The notes under the pieces: generated by a model
Seen by the model: the letters and a program-made list of their open reading frames with translations, nothing else
Told to the model about the DNA's origin: nothing
Database searches by the model: none
Assembly: GCF_020509005.1 (NCBI RefSeq)
Contig: NC_063014.1
Location: forward strand, 1,984,001-2,048,000
Direction: 5' to 3'
Source of the DNA: Fulvia fulva
Lineage: Eukaryota; Ascomycota; Dothideomycetes; Mycosphaerellales; Mycosphaerellaceae
DNA length: 64,000 nucleotides
Shown: piece after piece, positions 21,842 through 33,200 of the stretch
Layout: the number at the start of each line of letters is the position of its first letter
How positions within the stretch are numbered: position 1 is the stretch's first letter
Position numbers and translations under genes: made by a program

Positions 21842-24800
21842 TTGAGACACCTAATCTTACCACTATCTAGTACAACGTCAACAAAAGCTAGCACAAGGTC
21901 TAGAGAAGCTTTCTCCAAGCACTGGCCCTAAAGAAACACCTAGTTATTGCAGTCCAGGAACCTTGGATCAACAGCAAATCTAACAGACCATCTACTGCTA
22001 ACGACCCAAGGTATTACACACTCCTAGCCAAACAAGGCACCCCTAGAACATGCATATACATCAGCAAAGAGATGGCAACAGACAGCTGGGAACAAATCCA
22101 ACAGGAAGGGGGAGACATCACCTCAGTCAGACTCAACACTAACCAAGGCAGCATCCATATCCACAGTGTATACAACCCACCCCCCAGCTCCAGAAGCAGC
22201 ACCCAGCTGGGCACACTACAATAGCTGCCAGACATCCTGCAGAGTGACTCCCAACACATCGTGCTGGGAGACTTCAACTTGCACCATCCTACATGGGGAT
22301 CAGACTTTGCACCTGCCCATCACTTCCTAGCTAACAGACTCCTCTCTACTACCCAAAGCAACAACATGCATCTATTTACCCCAAAGGGCCTAACTACCTG
22401 GTCACAGAGAGCAAGCTCAAGCACCATTGACCTGTGCTTTGCATCACATGACCTGCAGCAGAAGGTCACCAGATGCTGGGTTAACCAGGACTTGGAGTCC
22501 TCATCAGATCACCTCCCAATTCAGGTGGAGTTTGAAACACAGACACAGCACGAAGGAGACCTAGAACCTCAGCTGGCCTGGAAGGCAGCCAACTGGGAAC
22601 AGATCAGACAAGACCTGGAACAGAAGCTAGCTGGACTAGAGACCAGGAGACTGGAAACAGCCTTAGACATAGACCAAGTAGTGGCAGAACTGGTTAGAAC
22701 AATGCAGGAAACTGCGGCAGCCCACACCAGAGAAAAGAAACAGTCACTGTACCAGAAGCCATTCTGGACAAAGGAATGCTCAGAGAAGGTCAAGGCAGCC
22801 AGGCAGGCCAGGAGAGCCCTTACCCAGAGCCACTCTCAGGAAGCATGGGACAGATACAACCAGGCAACCAGAGACAAGAAGGCCCAGATCAAGAGGGACA
22901 AGATGCTGGAGTGGAGGTCAACAGTTGGATCCATTACCCAGAATCCTGAGAAGATGTGGAAATTAGCAAAGTGGGCAAGACAACCCACACAGGACAGAAA
23001 CATGCTGCCTCAGTTTCCAAACATTGAAGACCAGGAAGGAGTAATCCAACACACTCTCCCGGGAAAGGCACAGGCATTGGGGAAACATTTCTTTGGCACA
23101 CAGGTAGAAGCTGACCTGCAGGATCTGGAGGGCAGTGTGTATCCAACACCACTAGAGCAATCCTGCACAGTGGGAGAGGGAGAGATCAAGAGCATCATTA
23201 AGACACTCTCAGGAAACAAGGCCCCAGGACCAGATGGGATTCCAAACTTGTTCATTAAGACATGCAAGGACCAGATCTCCCCTGCACTGTCAAACATCTT
23301 TTCACAGTGCATGGCCCAAGGACACTGCCCTAAACACTTCAAGGAGTCACTAACTGTGGTCTTGAGAAAATCACAGAAAGAGGACTACACAAAGCTAAAG
23401 GCATACAGACCTATTGCCTTGCTCAACACACTAGGCAAACTCCTGGAAAAGATCATAGCAGAAAGGCTGACAAACCTAGCTGAAGAACATAGAATCCTTC
23501 CTGAAGAACAGATAGGAGGCAGGAAACAAAGATCAACACTAACAGCTGTGGAACTTATCGCAGAGCAGATCAAGACCCTATGGCACTTTGGGAACAACAA
23601 AGCAGCCACACTCCTCTCACTAGACATATCAGGAGCCTTTGACAATGTCTCACACTAGAGGCTGATCCACATCCTGAAACAGAAGGCTATCCCTAACTGG
23701 ACAGTCCAGCTTATCCAGTCCTTCCTTAGAGGCAGAACCACAAGACTAAGACTGGGCAGATACAAATCTGACAGCATGCCTACAGAGACAGGAATTCCAC
23801 AGGGATCAACAATGTCTCCAATCCTGTTTCTCCTCTTTATGGCAGACCTGCCAGCAAAGCTAAACTCCAGAAACACATCAGCCTCAGGGTTTGTAGATGA
23901 CACAAACATCCTAGCCTGGTCAGACAGCACAGAAGAGAACTGCAGAATCTTGCAGAAGAAACAAAAGGAATGTGAGGAATGGGCCAGGAAACATGGAGCC
24001 AGATTTGCCCCAGAGAAGTATCAACTCATCCACTTCAGTAGAGCCAGAAACAGACACAATATCTAAGCCCCAATCACTATTCAGGGACACACAACAGAAC
24101 CCTCAAGTGAATTAAGGGTGCTAGGATTATGGATGGATCCAAAGCTCAGCTGGGGACCACAGGTCAAGAAAGCATAGGCAAGAGCAGACAACAACAGGCA
24201 ATCAATTGACAGGCTTATAGCCTCCACATAGGGAGCCACATTTACGAAAGCAAAGGTTATGTACAAGGCCATTGTGAAGCCAGCCATGCTATATGGAGCC
24301 CAGATCTGGTCAGCCCAAGACAAGATCCCAAAGAGAATTGTAGATCCTATCAGCAGAGCCCAAGCCTCCTGTCTGAAAAAGGTGCTTGGAGCATACAAGT
24401 CAACTCTAACAAGGGTGGTCGAAATGGAGTCTGGCTCCCCACCAGCCAAGCTCTACCTTCAAGGGTTGAGATACCAGTATGCAGGAAAGACGTCTGCATA
24501 CCCAGCCTAGCTAGTAATCCAGAAGGCAGTCAACAAAATCAGGAGCCAGTGCACAAGAAGGCACAGACAAGCAAGACCCAATCCAGCCCCACAGAAGCAG
24601 CAGGACCTGCAGAAGTTCAAAGAACTAACAGAACAGCTGCACCTAGCCCAGCAGGAACAGGACAGAAGGGCTCAAGGGAGAGGATCAGCAGCCAGCCAAG
24701 GGAAGAAGCAACAGTCTCTAGCTGAAAGGATGGCAGGACTCCTCTGGAAGACTGAATGGACAAGAACCCTACAGAGGCCAGGAACCCTAAAGGCACTCTA

Positions 24801-25224
24801 ACATTTTGGTAGCCACAACTACCTACTGTACTCAGACCTGACCAGGTCAGAAGCAAGCATAGCAATACAAATCCGCTCTGAACACATCGGAGTCAGGGCA
24901 TACCTGCATCAGAGAAAAGTCCCAGGTATCGAAGACAAGAGTTGCCCATGCGGCTACCTGTCCCAGAATGTCGAACATAGACTTCTGGTTTACAAAGAAT
25001 GGAGTACAGGGAGAGGTGAATAGAGGGCAAGGGCAAGGAACAGAAACTTCCAAGCCATGATCAGCAATAAGGGAGACCTCCAGAGAATTACAAGGTGGAT
25101 CATCCACCAAGGATTTTTGGAGCAGTTCTCTCTTACTAGGGAAACAGAGAGATGGATTGAGGAGAGAAAGAAGGAGAAGGAGAGCAGGAAGAGGGGGACA
25201 ACTCTAGGGTTGCAGACAAGGTAG
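21838..25224 (+). pseudogene. LINE-A ORF2 (endonuclease-RT), single frame broken by nonsense codons
   Basis: ATG at 21838 to TAG at 25222-25224 is 1129 codons including the stop, in one frame with no net indel. About eleven internal TAG/TAA codons are the main defects. Endonuclease: YNVN near 21865, VYNPPPSSRSS near 22168, and LGDFNLHHPTWGSDF near 22264, followed by SSDHLPIQ. Reverse transcriptase: GNKAPGPDGIPN near 23213, YRPIALLNTLGKLLEK near 23405, LSLDISGAFDNVSH near 23617, GIPQGSTMSPILFLLFMADL near 23791, and intact FVDDTNILAW near 23890. C-terminus: IQIRSEHIGVRAYLHQRKVP near 24868 and CPCGYLSQNVEHRLL near 24945, a CCHC-type block. The longest open stretch is 22261-23658 (465 codons). 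This is the best-preserved LINE here apart from its stops. Confidence 0.93.
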
Positions 25225-25422
25225 TCAGAGGCTAACCACCATGACACTAGTGCACCCTAATAGAAGGAAAACTGAGAACTCATGGCAAGGAAGCTATTAG
25301 AGAAGGAGAGGAGGTTTTTACCTAGGAACAGGTTTCCTACCTTATGTAGTAACATGTATAGACATAAACCCACATAGGCCGGAGGGCACCACAACGGGTA
25401 AATGAATCATCTATCTATCTAT

Positions 25423-25653
25423 ATAATCGCGTATACCCTATTATAACCACCCCCCCTACCTATAGTAGTAACGTTAGGCCCTCGGTATTACTACTACTAT
25501 AGTAAGGGTAAGTTAGCTGTTTTAAGTAAAGTGAGCTAAGGTAAGTAAGGTAAGCTTTATACCCCTTCCCTTATTCCTCACTTTTACTACTACTATTGTT
25601 ACCTATATAACAAAGTATAGATTATATAACTGTTACCGGTAAGATAGCTTAGG
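25423..25653. other. Short non-coding gap with hairpins
   Basis: No gene. It contains a C7 run (CACCCCCCCTACC, near 25449-25461) and an inverted repeat CTATAGTAGTAAC...GTATTACTACTACTATAG near 25462-25504. TTACCGGTAAGATA near 25634 has a rough inverted partner at about 28870-28893 on the far side of LINE-B copy 2, so before that insertion the site may have been a larger hairpin. Confidence 0.5.
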
Positions 25654-25667
25654 TAATAGTCCCGTTA
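25654..25667. repeat. Left target-site duplication of LINE-B copy 2
   Basis: TAATAGTCCCGTTA, repeated exactly at 28834-28847 after the tail. Confidence 0.9.
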
Positions 25668-25869
25668 GATAAAACGTAGGGATTTTTATGTCCTTATTAA
25701 ATAGAATCAGAACGACGGAGGTGGCCCTAAAACACGACATATTCGAAAGCTCTTATTAAGGCCATTCTAACGATATAGAAAGTAGGCTACTACCCCTAGA
25801 ATTAAGGGAGTTCTACCTCATTTAATCTAGATAGCTTAAAGTTCTCTTCACCCTATTTCTTTAGCTCTA

Positions 25870-27160
25870 AACGCCGCGGAGGTGCCTAGCTACATTAGGT
25901 AACTCCTAGGTAATAGTAGCCTAGGCTACGGTACTAACGGCGCCTACGGCTCTATAGGCGAAGCTCCCCTAAGACAACTAGTAGTAACTTATAGAGGACG
26001 CAAAAAGTATAGAAACTAACGATTAGCTCCTATACCGGTCTCTATAGGTAATAATTACTTAGCTACGTACGGCGCTTATACTATCGTATTACCGAGGGTA
26101 ATAAGAAATAAGGACGACGTCCTAGGCGATTAGTAAGGCTACCTAGAATCAAGTATCGGTCGCGGTATCGACACTAGGCCCCCGCCTAACGTACGATATA
26201 GTTACGATCCGTATTATAGTAAAGGAAGACTAGGCCGAAGTTACGAAGCTATTAAATAAGGAGCTCGCCTAACGAATTAACTAACTAGGGGTAGTCGTAG
26301 TGAACTAATAGTCTAACGGTCCTCTATAGATCTATACTAGCTCTACTACTACTAGGAGGTACCTAGAGGTATAGCTATAGTAGGTATCTAAGGTTACGGT
26401 ATTAGCGAAGGTCTTAACGAAGCAATTTACGATCCTAGTCTACGATATACCTAAGGCGTTCGACCCTACTAACTAGGGTTACCTACGTACTCTCTAAGAG
26501 GACAACCCGGTCACTCTTAACTCTCTAATCTAGAAGGCGACTTGGCTCTATAGGAAATGGCTAGAAGGTAAGAAGGCCTCGGCGCTATTAGTATAGCTAT
26601 AAGACGCGAAAGCGGCGGATCTAGCAATAGAATAAGGCCTAATCTAGTAATATAGCCTTAAGATAGTAGAAAAGCACTCCTTATCCTTTCGTGTCCTCTA
26701 ATACTTTAAATGCTAATAGTATAGATACTAAACCTATACGTATATAAACAAGTAGGCCTACTCGAACTATATAGGAGACTATATATCTAGGGACTATATA
26801 TTAGCTACGAGACGGTACGCGAACTGTCCGGGGTACTACCTATCGTATAGCGCGGAATGCCTATAGCGGAAACTAGCGAAAAACAAGGTAATTATAAATA
26901 GAACCGTCGCCCTAAGATTCTACGGCGACCGTAAGGCTAGCCTATACCGGAACTAGCTAGCGGCGGTCGGGTATAAGCGCCCTAGGGCCGAGAACGATAT
27001 AAAGGATACGTAACCTAGGGCGTACGGGAGGCTACGTACTCTACTAGCTACGGCGAGGGAATCTAACTAGGCCCGGCTCCCCTTTAGTATATAACCGATA
27101 CGCGTAGACTAGGACGGGCTAAGTAATAGGATATAGGACATTATAGAGGAAATGATTGTT
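25870..27160 (+). pseudogene. LINE-B copy 2 ORF1, broken
   Basis: Parallel to copy 1 ORF1. The zinc-knuckle block is at about 26697-26880 (CFKC reduced to YFKC in context), with more TAG/TAA than copy 1. Differences from copy 1 are almost all C-to-T or G-to-A at CpA/TpG. Ends at the deletion junction near 27160. Confidence 0.7.
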
Positions 27161-28655
27161 ACGGCTACTCTATATCCTAAGGTCGAAAGGACTCCCTAAG
27201 TAGCTTATTAACTTCGTACGGTCCTACCTCTAAAACCGTAGCACGTCGATCCTAGTTAGTTAGTATAAAAGCCTATTTTAAGTAGTCTATACTAGAATCC
27301 CGTAAGGCTTAACGCTAGTACCTATTCTATTCCTCTTCTTTATAGCGACGCTACTCCTAGCCCTAGAATCCTAGAACACTACTACGAGCGGCTTCGTAGA
27401 CGATACGAATATCCTAGCGTAGTCTTCCTCGACTAAGGAGAACTATAGGCTACTAGAAGAGAAGTATAAGATCTAGGAGGACTAGACTAGGAGGCACGGG
27501 GCTCGGTTTACTCTAGAAAAGTATAATCTAATATACTTTACGTAACGGCTACGGTTCTATAATATATAAGCTTCTATCTAGATATAGGGGAACACGACTA
27601 ACTCGGTAAATTAGCTTAGGATCCTCGGACTATAGGTAGACCCGGCGCTACGGTAGAGGAAGTACGTATAGGTAATATTACGGAAAGCTAAACAGAATAT
27701 AGTATTATACTAGAGGCTTACTATAACTATATAGGGGAGGGACTTTCGGTAGTTACGACTTCTATATACGGCTATTATACGGCTAGTCCTTACCTATAGT
27801 AGCTAAGTATAGTCCTTATACGAGAGGGCCTACCTATCGAAGGGACTCGTCGCGCCGCTAGTAAAGATCTAAAACTAATGCCTAAGGAAGGTTACCGGGG
27901 TATATAAGTCGATACTAATAAGGATACTTAAGTATAAGACCGCTATACCGCCGATCGATATATATATCTAGGGACTACGGACCTCCTACCTAGGCAAGTC
28001 GGCATAGTACCTAGTATAGAAGGTTATCGCTAGTATAGTCGTAAGGGCCCGCGAATTAGTACTAGCGTATAAGGGTATTCGACCCGGGAACGAGCCGAAC
28101 TACCGGGTAAGGGACGAATAGCTAGTAATACGATAGGAAGGTAAGAAGTCGTTTATAGAGTAACTATAGAAAGAGAGGTAGAACAACTAGGGTGTAGGGT
28201 ATAGTAGACGCCCTTAGCTAGCGGGACAACCTAAGGAATAGTTAGCTACAAAATCCGCGGTTAAGCACCCCCTAAAGCTTATCTACTACCGCCTTACGAG
28301 GGTATAGAGTAGTATAGTAACCTAACTACGAAGCGAACATATCGGCCTCTAGGGGTACCTATTATAGAGGAAGGTTCTAGGATATACGAATACTAGCTAC
28401 CCCTACGGCTATTACTCTTAGAACGTACGGTACGTACTCCTAGTCTATCCGAGGTAGTCGCTAGGAAGGGGGGAGTAGATAGTAAAGGCGAGGAACCGGA
28501 CGATTAGGGCACTTCTTAATAACGCTAAGGACCTACGGCGTATTACGAACTAGATACTAGAGAAGGGCTAGCTAGAATAGTACCGCCTAGTAGGAGTAGT
28601 ATAGGAAGAGAGGATACGACGTAGCGTAACGAGACCGGCTAGGAGCGGGGGCTAA
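27161..28655 (+). pseudogene. LINE-B copy 2 ORF2, C-terminal half only
   Basis: Starts at the deletion junction inside the RT (LYILRSKGLPK-type block), passes the catalytic FVDDTNIL near 27395, and ends at TAA 28653-28655. The endonuclease and RT fingers are missing. The C-terminal Cys/His block near 28390-28450 is degraded. It could not have been made by a functional protein from this copy. Confidence 0.8.
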
Positions 28656-28833
28656 TAGGGTAGTAATATAGACTACGTACGTTTAGAGGGAAAGCTAATC
28701 TAGATAAGGAGTAGTCGAGGGCGGGAAGGGTTTTTACCTATTCGGGTTTCCCTTTGTATATAACAATAGATATATACCTATATAGGCCGGATAGGGTCCT
28801 AGAATAGGAGAATAACAAATCTATCTATCTATC

Positions 28834-28847
28834 TAATAGTCCCGTTA
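28834..28847. repeat. Right target-site duplication of LINE-B copy 2
   Basis: TAATAGTCCCGTTA, identical to 25654-25667. Confidence 0.9.
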
Positions 28848-29041
28848 TACGGACTTTTACTTAAGTATATAATTATCTTACCTACCGGTAAATATTAGAG
28901 GTCCTAAGTTTAATCTAGGGGTAGGCTTAGTCCTATCGTATACTTAAACATTTATTGTCGTCCGCTTAACTTATCAAATTGTCTAATAATTACTCTATAC
29001 TAAGTTATTTTGCTCCGGCGAATAGTAAGAGAGCTCGCTCT
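28848..29041. other. Short non-coding gap
   Basis: No gene or clear repeat, apart from the partner of the TTACCGGTAAGATA inverted repeat noted at about 25634. It continues the DNA that lay around the LINE-B copy 2 target. Confidence 0.5.
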
Positions 29042-29046
29042 ACCCC

Positions 29047-29566
29047 TATTATAGTCTCCCTATAGAGTGTATAGAAGGTAGGGACAGAAGAGCTATAGAG
29101 TACTTAGAAGTCGTTAAGAAGTAATAGTCTAGCTTTGTATATAAGCGCTAAGAATTATATACCCCGTAACATTTACTACGGGACCTAGCCCTCTAAATTC
29201 GCCCCTCTACTAAACCTTAATAGATTCACTTCGGCTCGTAACTATATAACTCACGGCACTCCCGCGAGTACCCGCGACTACGCTAGACCCTAGAAGAAGC
29301 ACGTAGAAGACTCGGAACGTAGGGTAGGTTAGAATAAGGTTTTGAGCAAAGCTACTAAGCGCGGCTTCGTACGGGTTAGCCCTATTAATACGGGGACACG
29401 TACTCGCGAGGGTCGCGTATAAATATCTAGCCTTCCCTAGGCCTCTCTTACTTTCTTTGTCTTTTGTTTTGTATAGCAATTATACTATACCCTTTTATAT
29501 CTCTACTTCGTACCTATATTCTCGCTTTTACCCTTATATCTTATAGGCTAGGCTCTCGCCCTAATA
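29047..29566 (+). repeat. Solo LTR of the Gypsy-2 family
   Basis: 520 bp, the reverse complement of the LTRs at 11928-12447 and 17699-18218. It starts TATTATAGTC (from TGTTATAGTC) and ends CCCTAATA (from CCCTAACA), and is flanked on both sides by ACCCC (29042-29046 and 29567-29571). A solo LTR with an intact 5-bp duplication indicates that a full element was inserted here and then lost its body by LTR-LTR recombination. The element it came from was on plus, opposite to Gypsy-2. Confidence 0.95.
29210..29479 (-). other. Antisense open frame in the solo LTR
   Basis: 89 codons, homologous to the frames at 12015-12287 and 17786-18055, starting MLYKTKDKESKRGL. Kept open despite RIP in all three LTR copies. 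No recognisable domain; may be chance. Confidence 0.4.
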
Positions 29567-29571
29567 ACCCC

Positions 29572-30200
29572 TAGGGAGTATAAGATACTAGTTAGTGGCG
29601 TAATGTACTAGGCTGTCTACGACAGAGCTTATACTATATAAGGTGTAATAGTGCTCTAATAGGTAATACCGGAGTAACGGTATCGGAAAGTTAAAAAGGT
29701 ACCTTTAGGGTGCCTTACTTTCTATACTTTTAAAGGTTATTACCTTAGGGTAGTAACACCTTTTTGTTTTAGGTAACTGTATACTATATATAAGGTACGA
29801 AAGTAGTAGATAATATAGTAATAAGGTAGTAGTATTATTACTAGTAGTAAGTTAGAGGCGTTTCTCGCGTTCTAATTAGACGCGCTACTTTTATCGCGCG
29901 CGCGTACGCTACTACTAGTAATAGGGGTGTTTCTCGCCCTTACGCTATTAGCTAATAGGAGTCCGAGAAACACCTATTAATAATAGTACTAGGGCCGTAC
30001 CGGTAAAGGGTAGATACTTTGCCCTAGCTTCGTTATCGTCTATAGTATTAGTAGCTACTAGTAGCCGTGTTTTGCGCCTACTAGCGCTTCTAGAGAGGTG
30101 TCCGTAAAGATAAAGCCGTTTAGTGTTCGTTTCGAGATAAGGTAAGGCTGCTACTATAGGCTTCTTAGGCGTCTATTAGCCCGTTACCTCCTAGTACGGC
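29572..30200. other. Non-coding region, likely Copia-B 3' flank or LTR
   Basis: No coding signal. It lies downstream of Copia-B pol (minus), where the 3' LTR is expected, but no second copy exists to prove it. Notable are an inverted repeat GGTGTTTCTCG (29926-29936) with CGAGAAACACC (29964-29974), and a CGCGCGCGCG run near 29895-29904. Confidence 0.5.
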
Positions 30201-33200
30201 TATAAAGGGTACTAAGGTACGTAGGTCTACGCCTTCCTTAGCTATATTAAGTAGCTTAACGAAGTACTTATACTTCTATAGTAGAAGTAGCTTAGTTAGC
30301 CTGTCTATAGGTATATTATTAGTACTAAGATACTTAATCTTAATGTCTTCGCGCTAGTCTTACTACCGGAGCTAGTAGTAGTAGATATTAACGTAGCGTA
30401 GCTTTGTATTAAGCTTTTACCCTTATTAGTTAATAAGGCGGATAGTCTACGTATTATCGTAGTATAAGTAGGTACGCTAATTAAACTAAAGGTGTATCTT
30501 AGCGAAGACTCGTTCCTACTATATAAGCTCTAAGGCGGCTTACGAAAGCCCGAATAGCTTAGCCTCTATTAAGGACTAAGTAATAGTAATTTGTTTAGAT
30601 ACCTTATAATATACTAGTCTACCGAACAGTATAAAGACCTAGCTTTTTAAGCTAGTCCTATTATTATTTATGCCGTAGGACGCGTCCGATACTCTAAAGA
30701 ACTCGTAGTTACTACCGAGGTACTCTAGTTAGCTATAAAGGCTAGTAATATATTTGCTAGCGCTATATATAAGGCAGAGGTTCTTAGTCTCTAGGAGACA
30801 GCGTAAGTACTAATCTATAAGCTTAAGGCGTGTCTTAGTTAGCTTAGTAAGATACTACGATAGTATATATAAGGAAAAGGCGATATTAGGCCGCGTATAT
30901 ATAGCGGCGAGGTTAAGGGAGCCTATACGTTATTAGTACGTAAGGATAGCGATAGAGGTAGGTTAATGACCCTCTAGAACGGTCTATTTAATGTATTAAT
31001 CTACTAGTACTGTTGTTTTACGTATATTCGTAGATATTTTAAATTTAGCGGCTAGCTTCTTAATATAGTCTTCTTAAGAGAGCTATAGTAAGCGCTTATT
31101 TCTATCGCGCGTAACCTTAATTCCTAGGAACTAGGAGAGATCACTAAGCTTGTATATCTCGTACTTAGTAAGTAGCCGCTACTTAATATTAGTAGTATAG
31201 GCCTTATACCTACGGTAGTAGAGTATAACTAGGTCGTTAACTTAAAAGAAGAACATAACCTTGTTATTATAGTAGATATATTCGGAGTCTAATAGGGGTA
31301 CTAGTCTAAGGGAGGCTAGCGTCTCGGTTAGGGAGTTGTACTATAATAAAGGGGACTCCTTTAGACCGTAGAGGGCCTTAACTAGCTTAAGGGCGTGTCT
31401 ATAGGATAGCCTATCGATTCTAGGAGGTGGTTATAGATATATAGTATATAGTAGGTCCGAGTTTAGGAAGGCGTTAATAATATTGAATTGTTTAGCTTCT
31501 AGGTCGAAGCTTACGGCTATATAATAGTAGAGGCGGAATATAGTTACTAGTAGTATAGCGGCGTATATATCTAAGTATGTTTCTTACAAATCGCCTCTTA
31601 CGTATAGCCTAGCCTTAAAGCTCTTTAGTATACCGTACTCGTCTAATTTATATTTATATACCTACTTTAGCGGTAGTAGTAGCTAAAGTCCCTCCTCTTA
31701 CTAAGTATCCTAATCCTTCTCTCCCTTTATTACCTATCTAAATGTGCCTAGTACTAGTGCTTTAGTAAACTCCTTAGCTATAGCTTTGATCTACTATTAG
31801 GAGAAGCGGTATTTTATAGCGGCTCGGTAGTTAGAAGGTTCGGGTAGAAGGTTATCGCGGTAGATAGAGGTAGTAGTATTAATACGCCTTAGAGGGCTAT
31901 TACCTCTTTGTATAGGGCTTCGATCGCTCTTATCGCGATAGGCGCGTATTCTAGGTCGTAGACCGGACATCTAGCTAATAATTATATTAGCGACTATAAT
32001 CTAGTATAGTATATAGTAGAAGTAGGCCGTTCGTAGGCGCTTTCTATTCTCTATAACTATATAGTTAGACTCCTCTAGTATATAGAGCTCTAGCTCTAGG
32101 GGGAAGAGTAGTGTATTAGACGCGTTATATTTTAACGCGTCTTCTAGTAGTATAAATATAAATAGATATAGCTCGCGATTAGGGTCCGTATTACCTATAA
32201 TCTCCTTACGGTCTTCTACGGTAAGGGCATCTATTATCTACTACTATAGGGTGTCGTGGTAGTTAGTAGTATTATATACTAACTACTATATATTGTCTTA
32301 AGTCACGTGATCTATTACGTGCTCGATTTGCCGGTCTTTTTAGTTATATATTACTAACTCGCGGTATTACGGCTAGTATAGTTCTTACCTAAGGAGCTTT
32401 TAGTAGGCGTCTCGAGGTTATAAGGTATACGGCTACTAAGCCTATTCTTCTACCCCCTCGGCCTGTACTATGTCTTGCTCGTAATAAGCAATATATAGGT
32501 TGTAGTATTGTTTAGGCTCTTTAGCCGGTTCCGCTATTACGATATTCTCGATAGGGGTCGTATACCCTACTATTAGGCGTAATAGGTTATAGAACGTAGT
32601 CTTATCGAAGAGGACGTCCTTAACTCGTATAACCCTATCTTTTAATAGGTCCTATACGCGGTAGATATTAGTAGAGTCGTATCTTATAAGGTAGCCTATA
32701 AGCGCTCTCTCTTCGAGTTTCTCGCTCTTACTAGGCTAATCTAGTCTATAGATAAACACGTATATAAGGGAGCTATATACTACTATATAACCTACGTTCA
32801 GAATTTGTCCTATTACTAATTCGAATAGGGTCTCCTAGCCTATTGACTAGATAGGGGATCGCTAGAGAATATATACCGCTACTATAGTATATTCTAGCTA
32901 AAGCTTTTCCGGTAATTGTACGTAGATATAAATAGTTCTACTTATAGTAATAATTAGAGCTCTAGCTCTTTCTACTAGGTCCTACGTAGGCGGGTATTCT
33001 ACGGTTACGTACTATTAAATCTTATTGTTATTAATAACTAAGCGTAATACCTTTCTAATAGCGGGCTTGTTATCGCTATAGAAGTATACGAACCTACGAC
33101 TAATAAAGTAAATAAAGCTTAGTAGGCTATTAAAGTAAGCTAACACTAATTACTAATCCCTGTTCTTAATAGTAAACTAGAAGTGTCTATAGGTATCTAG

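Larger units (their letters stand above)
21061..25422 (+). mobile_element. LINE-A: Tad-like LINE, 5'-truncated, little RIP but CpG-poor
   Basis: A 4.36-kb non-LTR element with the end of ORF1, complete ORF2, a 3' UTR with GGTTTTTACC...GGTTTCC (near 25314-25340) and an ATCTATCTATCTATA tail near 25408-25422. It is joined at the 5' side directly to repeat R; by comparison with LINE-M about 0.8 kb of 5' sequence is missing. CpA and TpG are abundant here, unlike most of the window, but CpG is very scarce (Arg codons are almost all AGA/AGG). No clear target duplication was found. Confidence 0.9.
25668..28833 (+). mobile_element. LINE-B copy 2: internally deleted
   Basis: Same family as copy 1, bounded by TAATAGTCCCGTTA. 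After about 60 bp of leader unlike that of copy 1, shared sequence starts at 25729 (AAAACACGACATATTCG). ORF1 runs to about 27160, then the sequence jumps to the part of ORF2 that corresponds to about 6303 in copy 1, removing about 1.8 kb (endonuclease and the first half of RT). The remaining ORF2 runs to TAA at 28653-28655 and includes FVDDTNIL near 27395. The 3' UTR and (ATCT)n tail are intact. Strong RIP. Confidence 0.92.

Noticed and set aside
21643..25247. Many minus-strand open frames of 70-122 codons across LINE-A
   Set aside because: All lie opposite to LINE-A ORF1/ORF2, show no domain, and exist because the sense sequence has few CTA/TTA/TCA in those frames.
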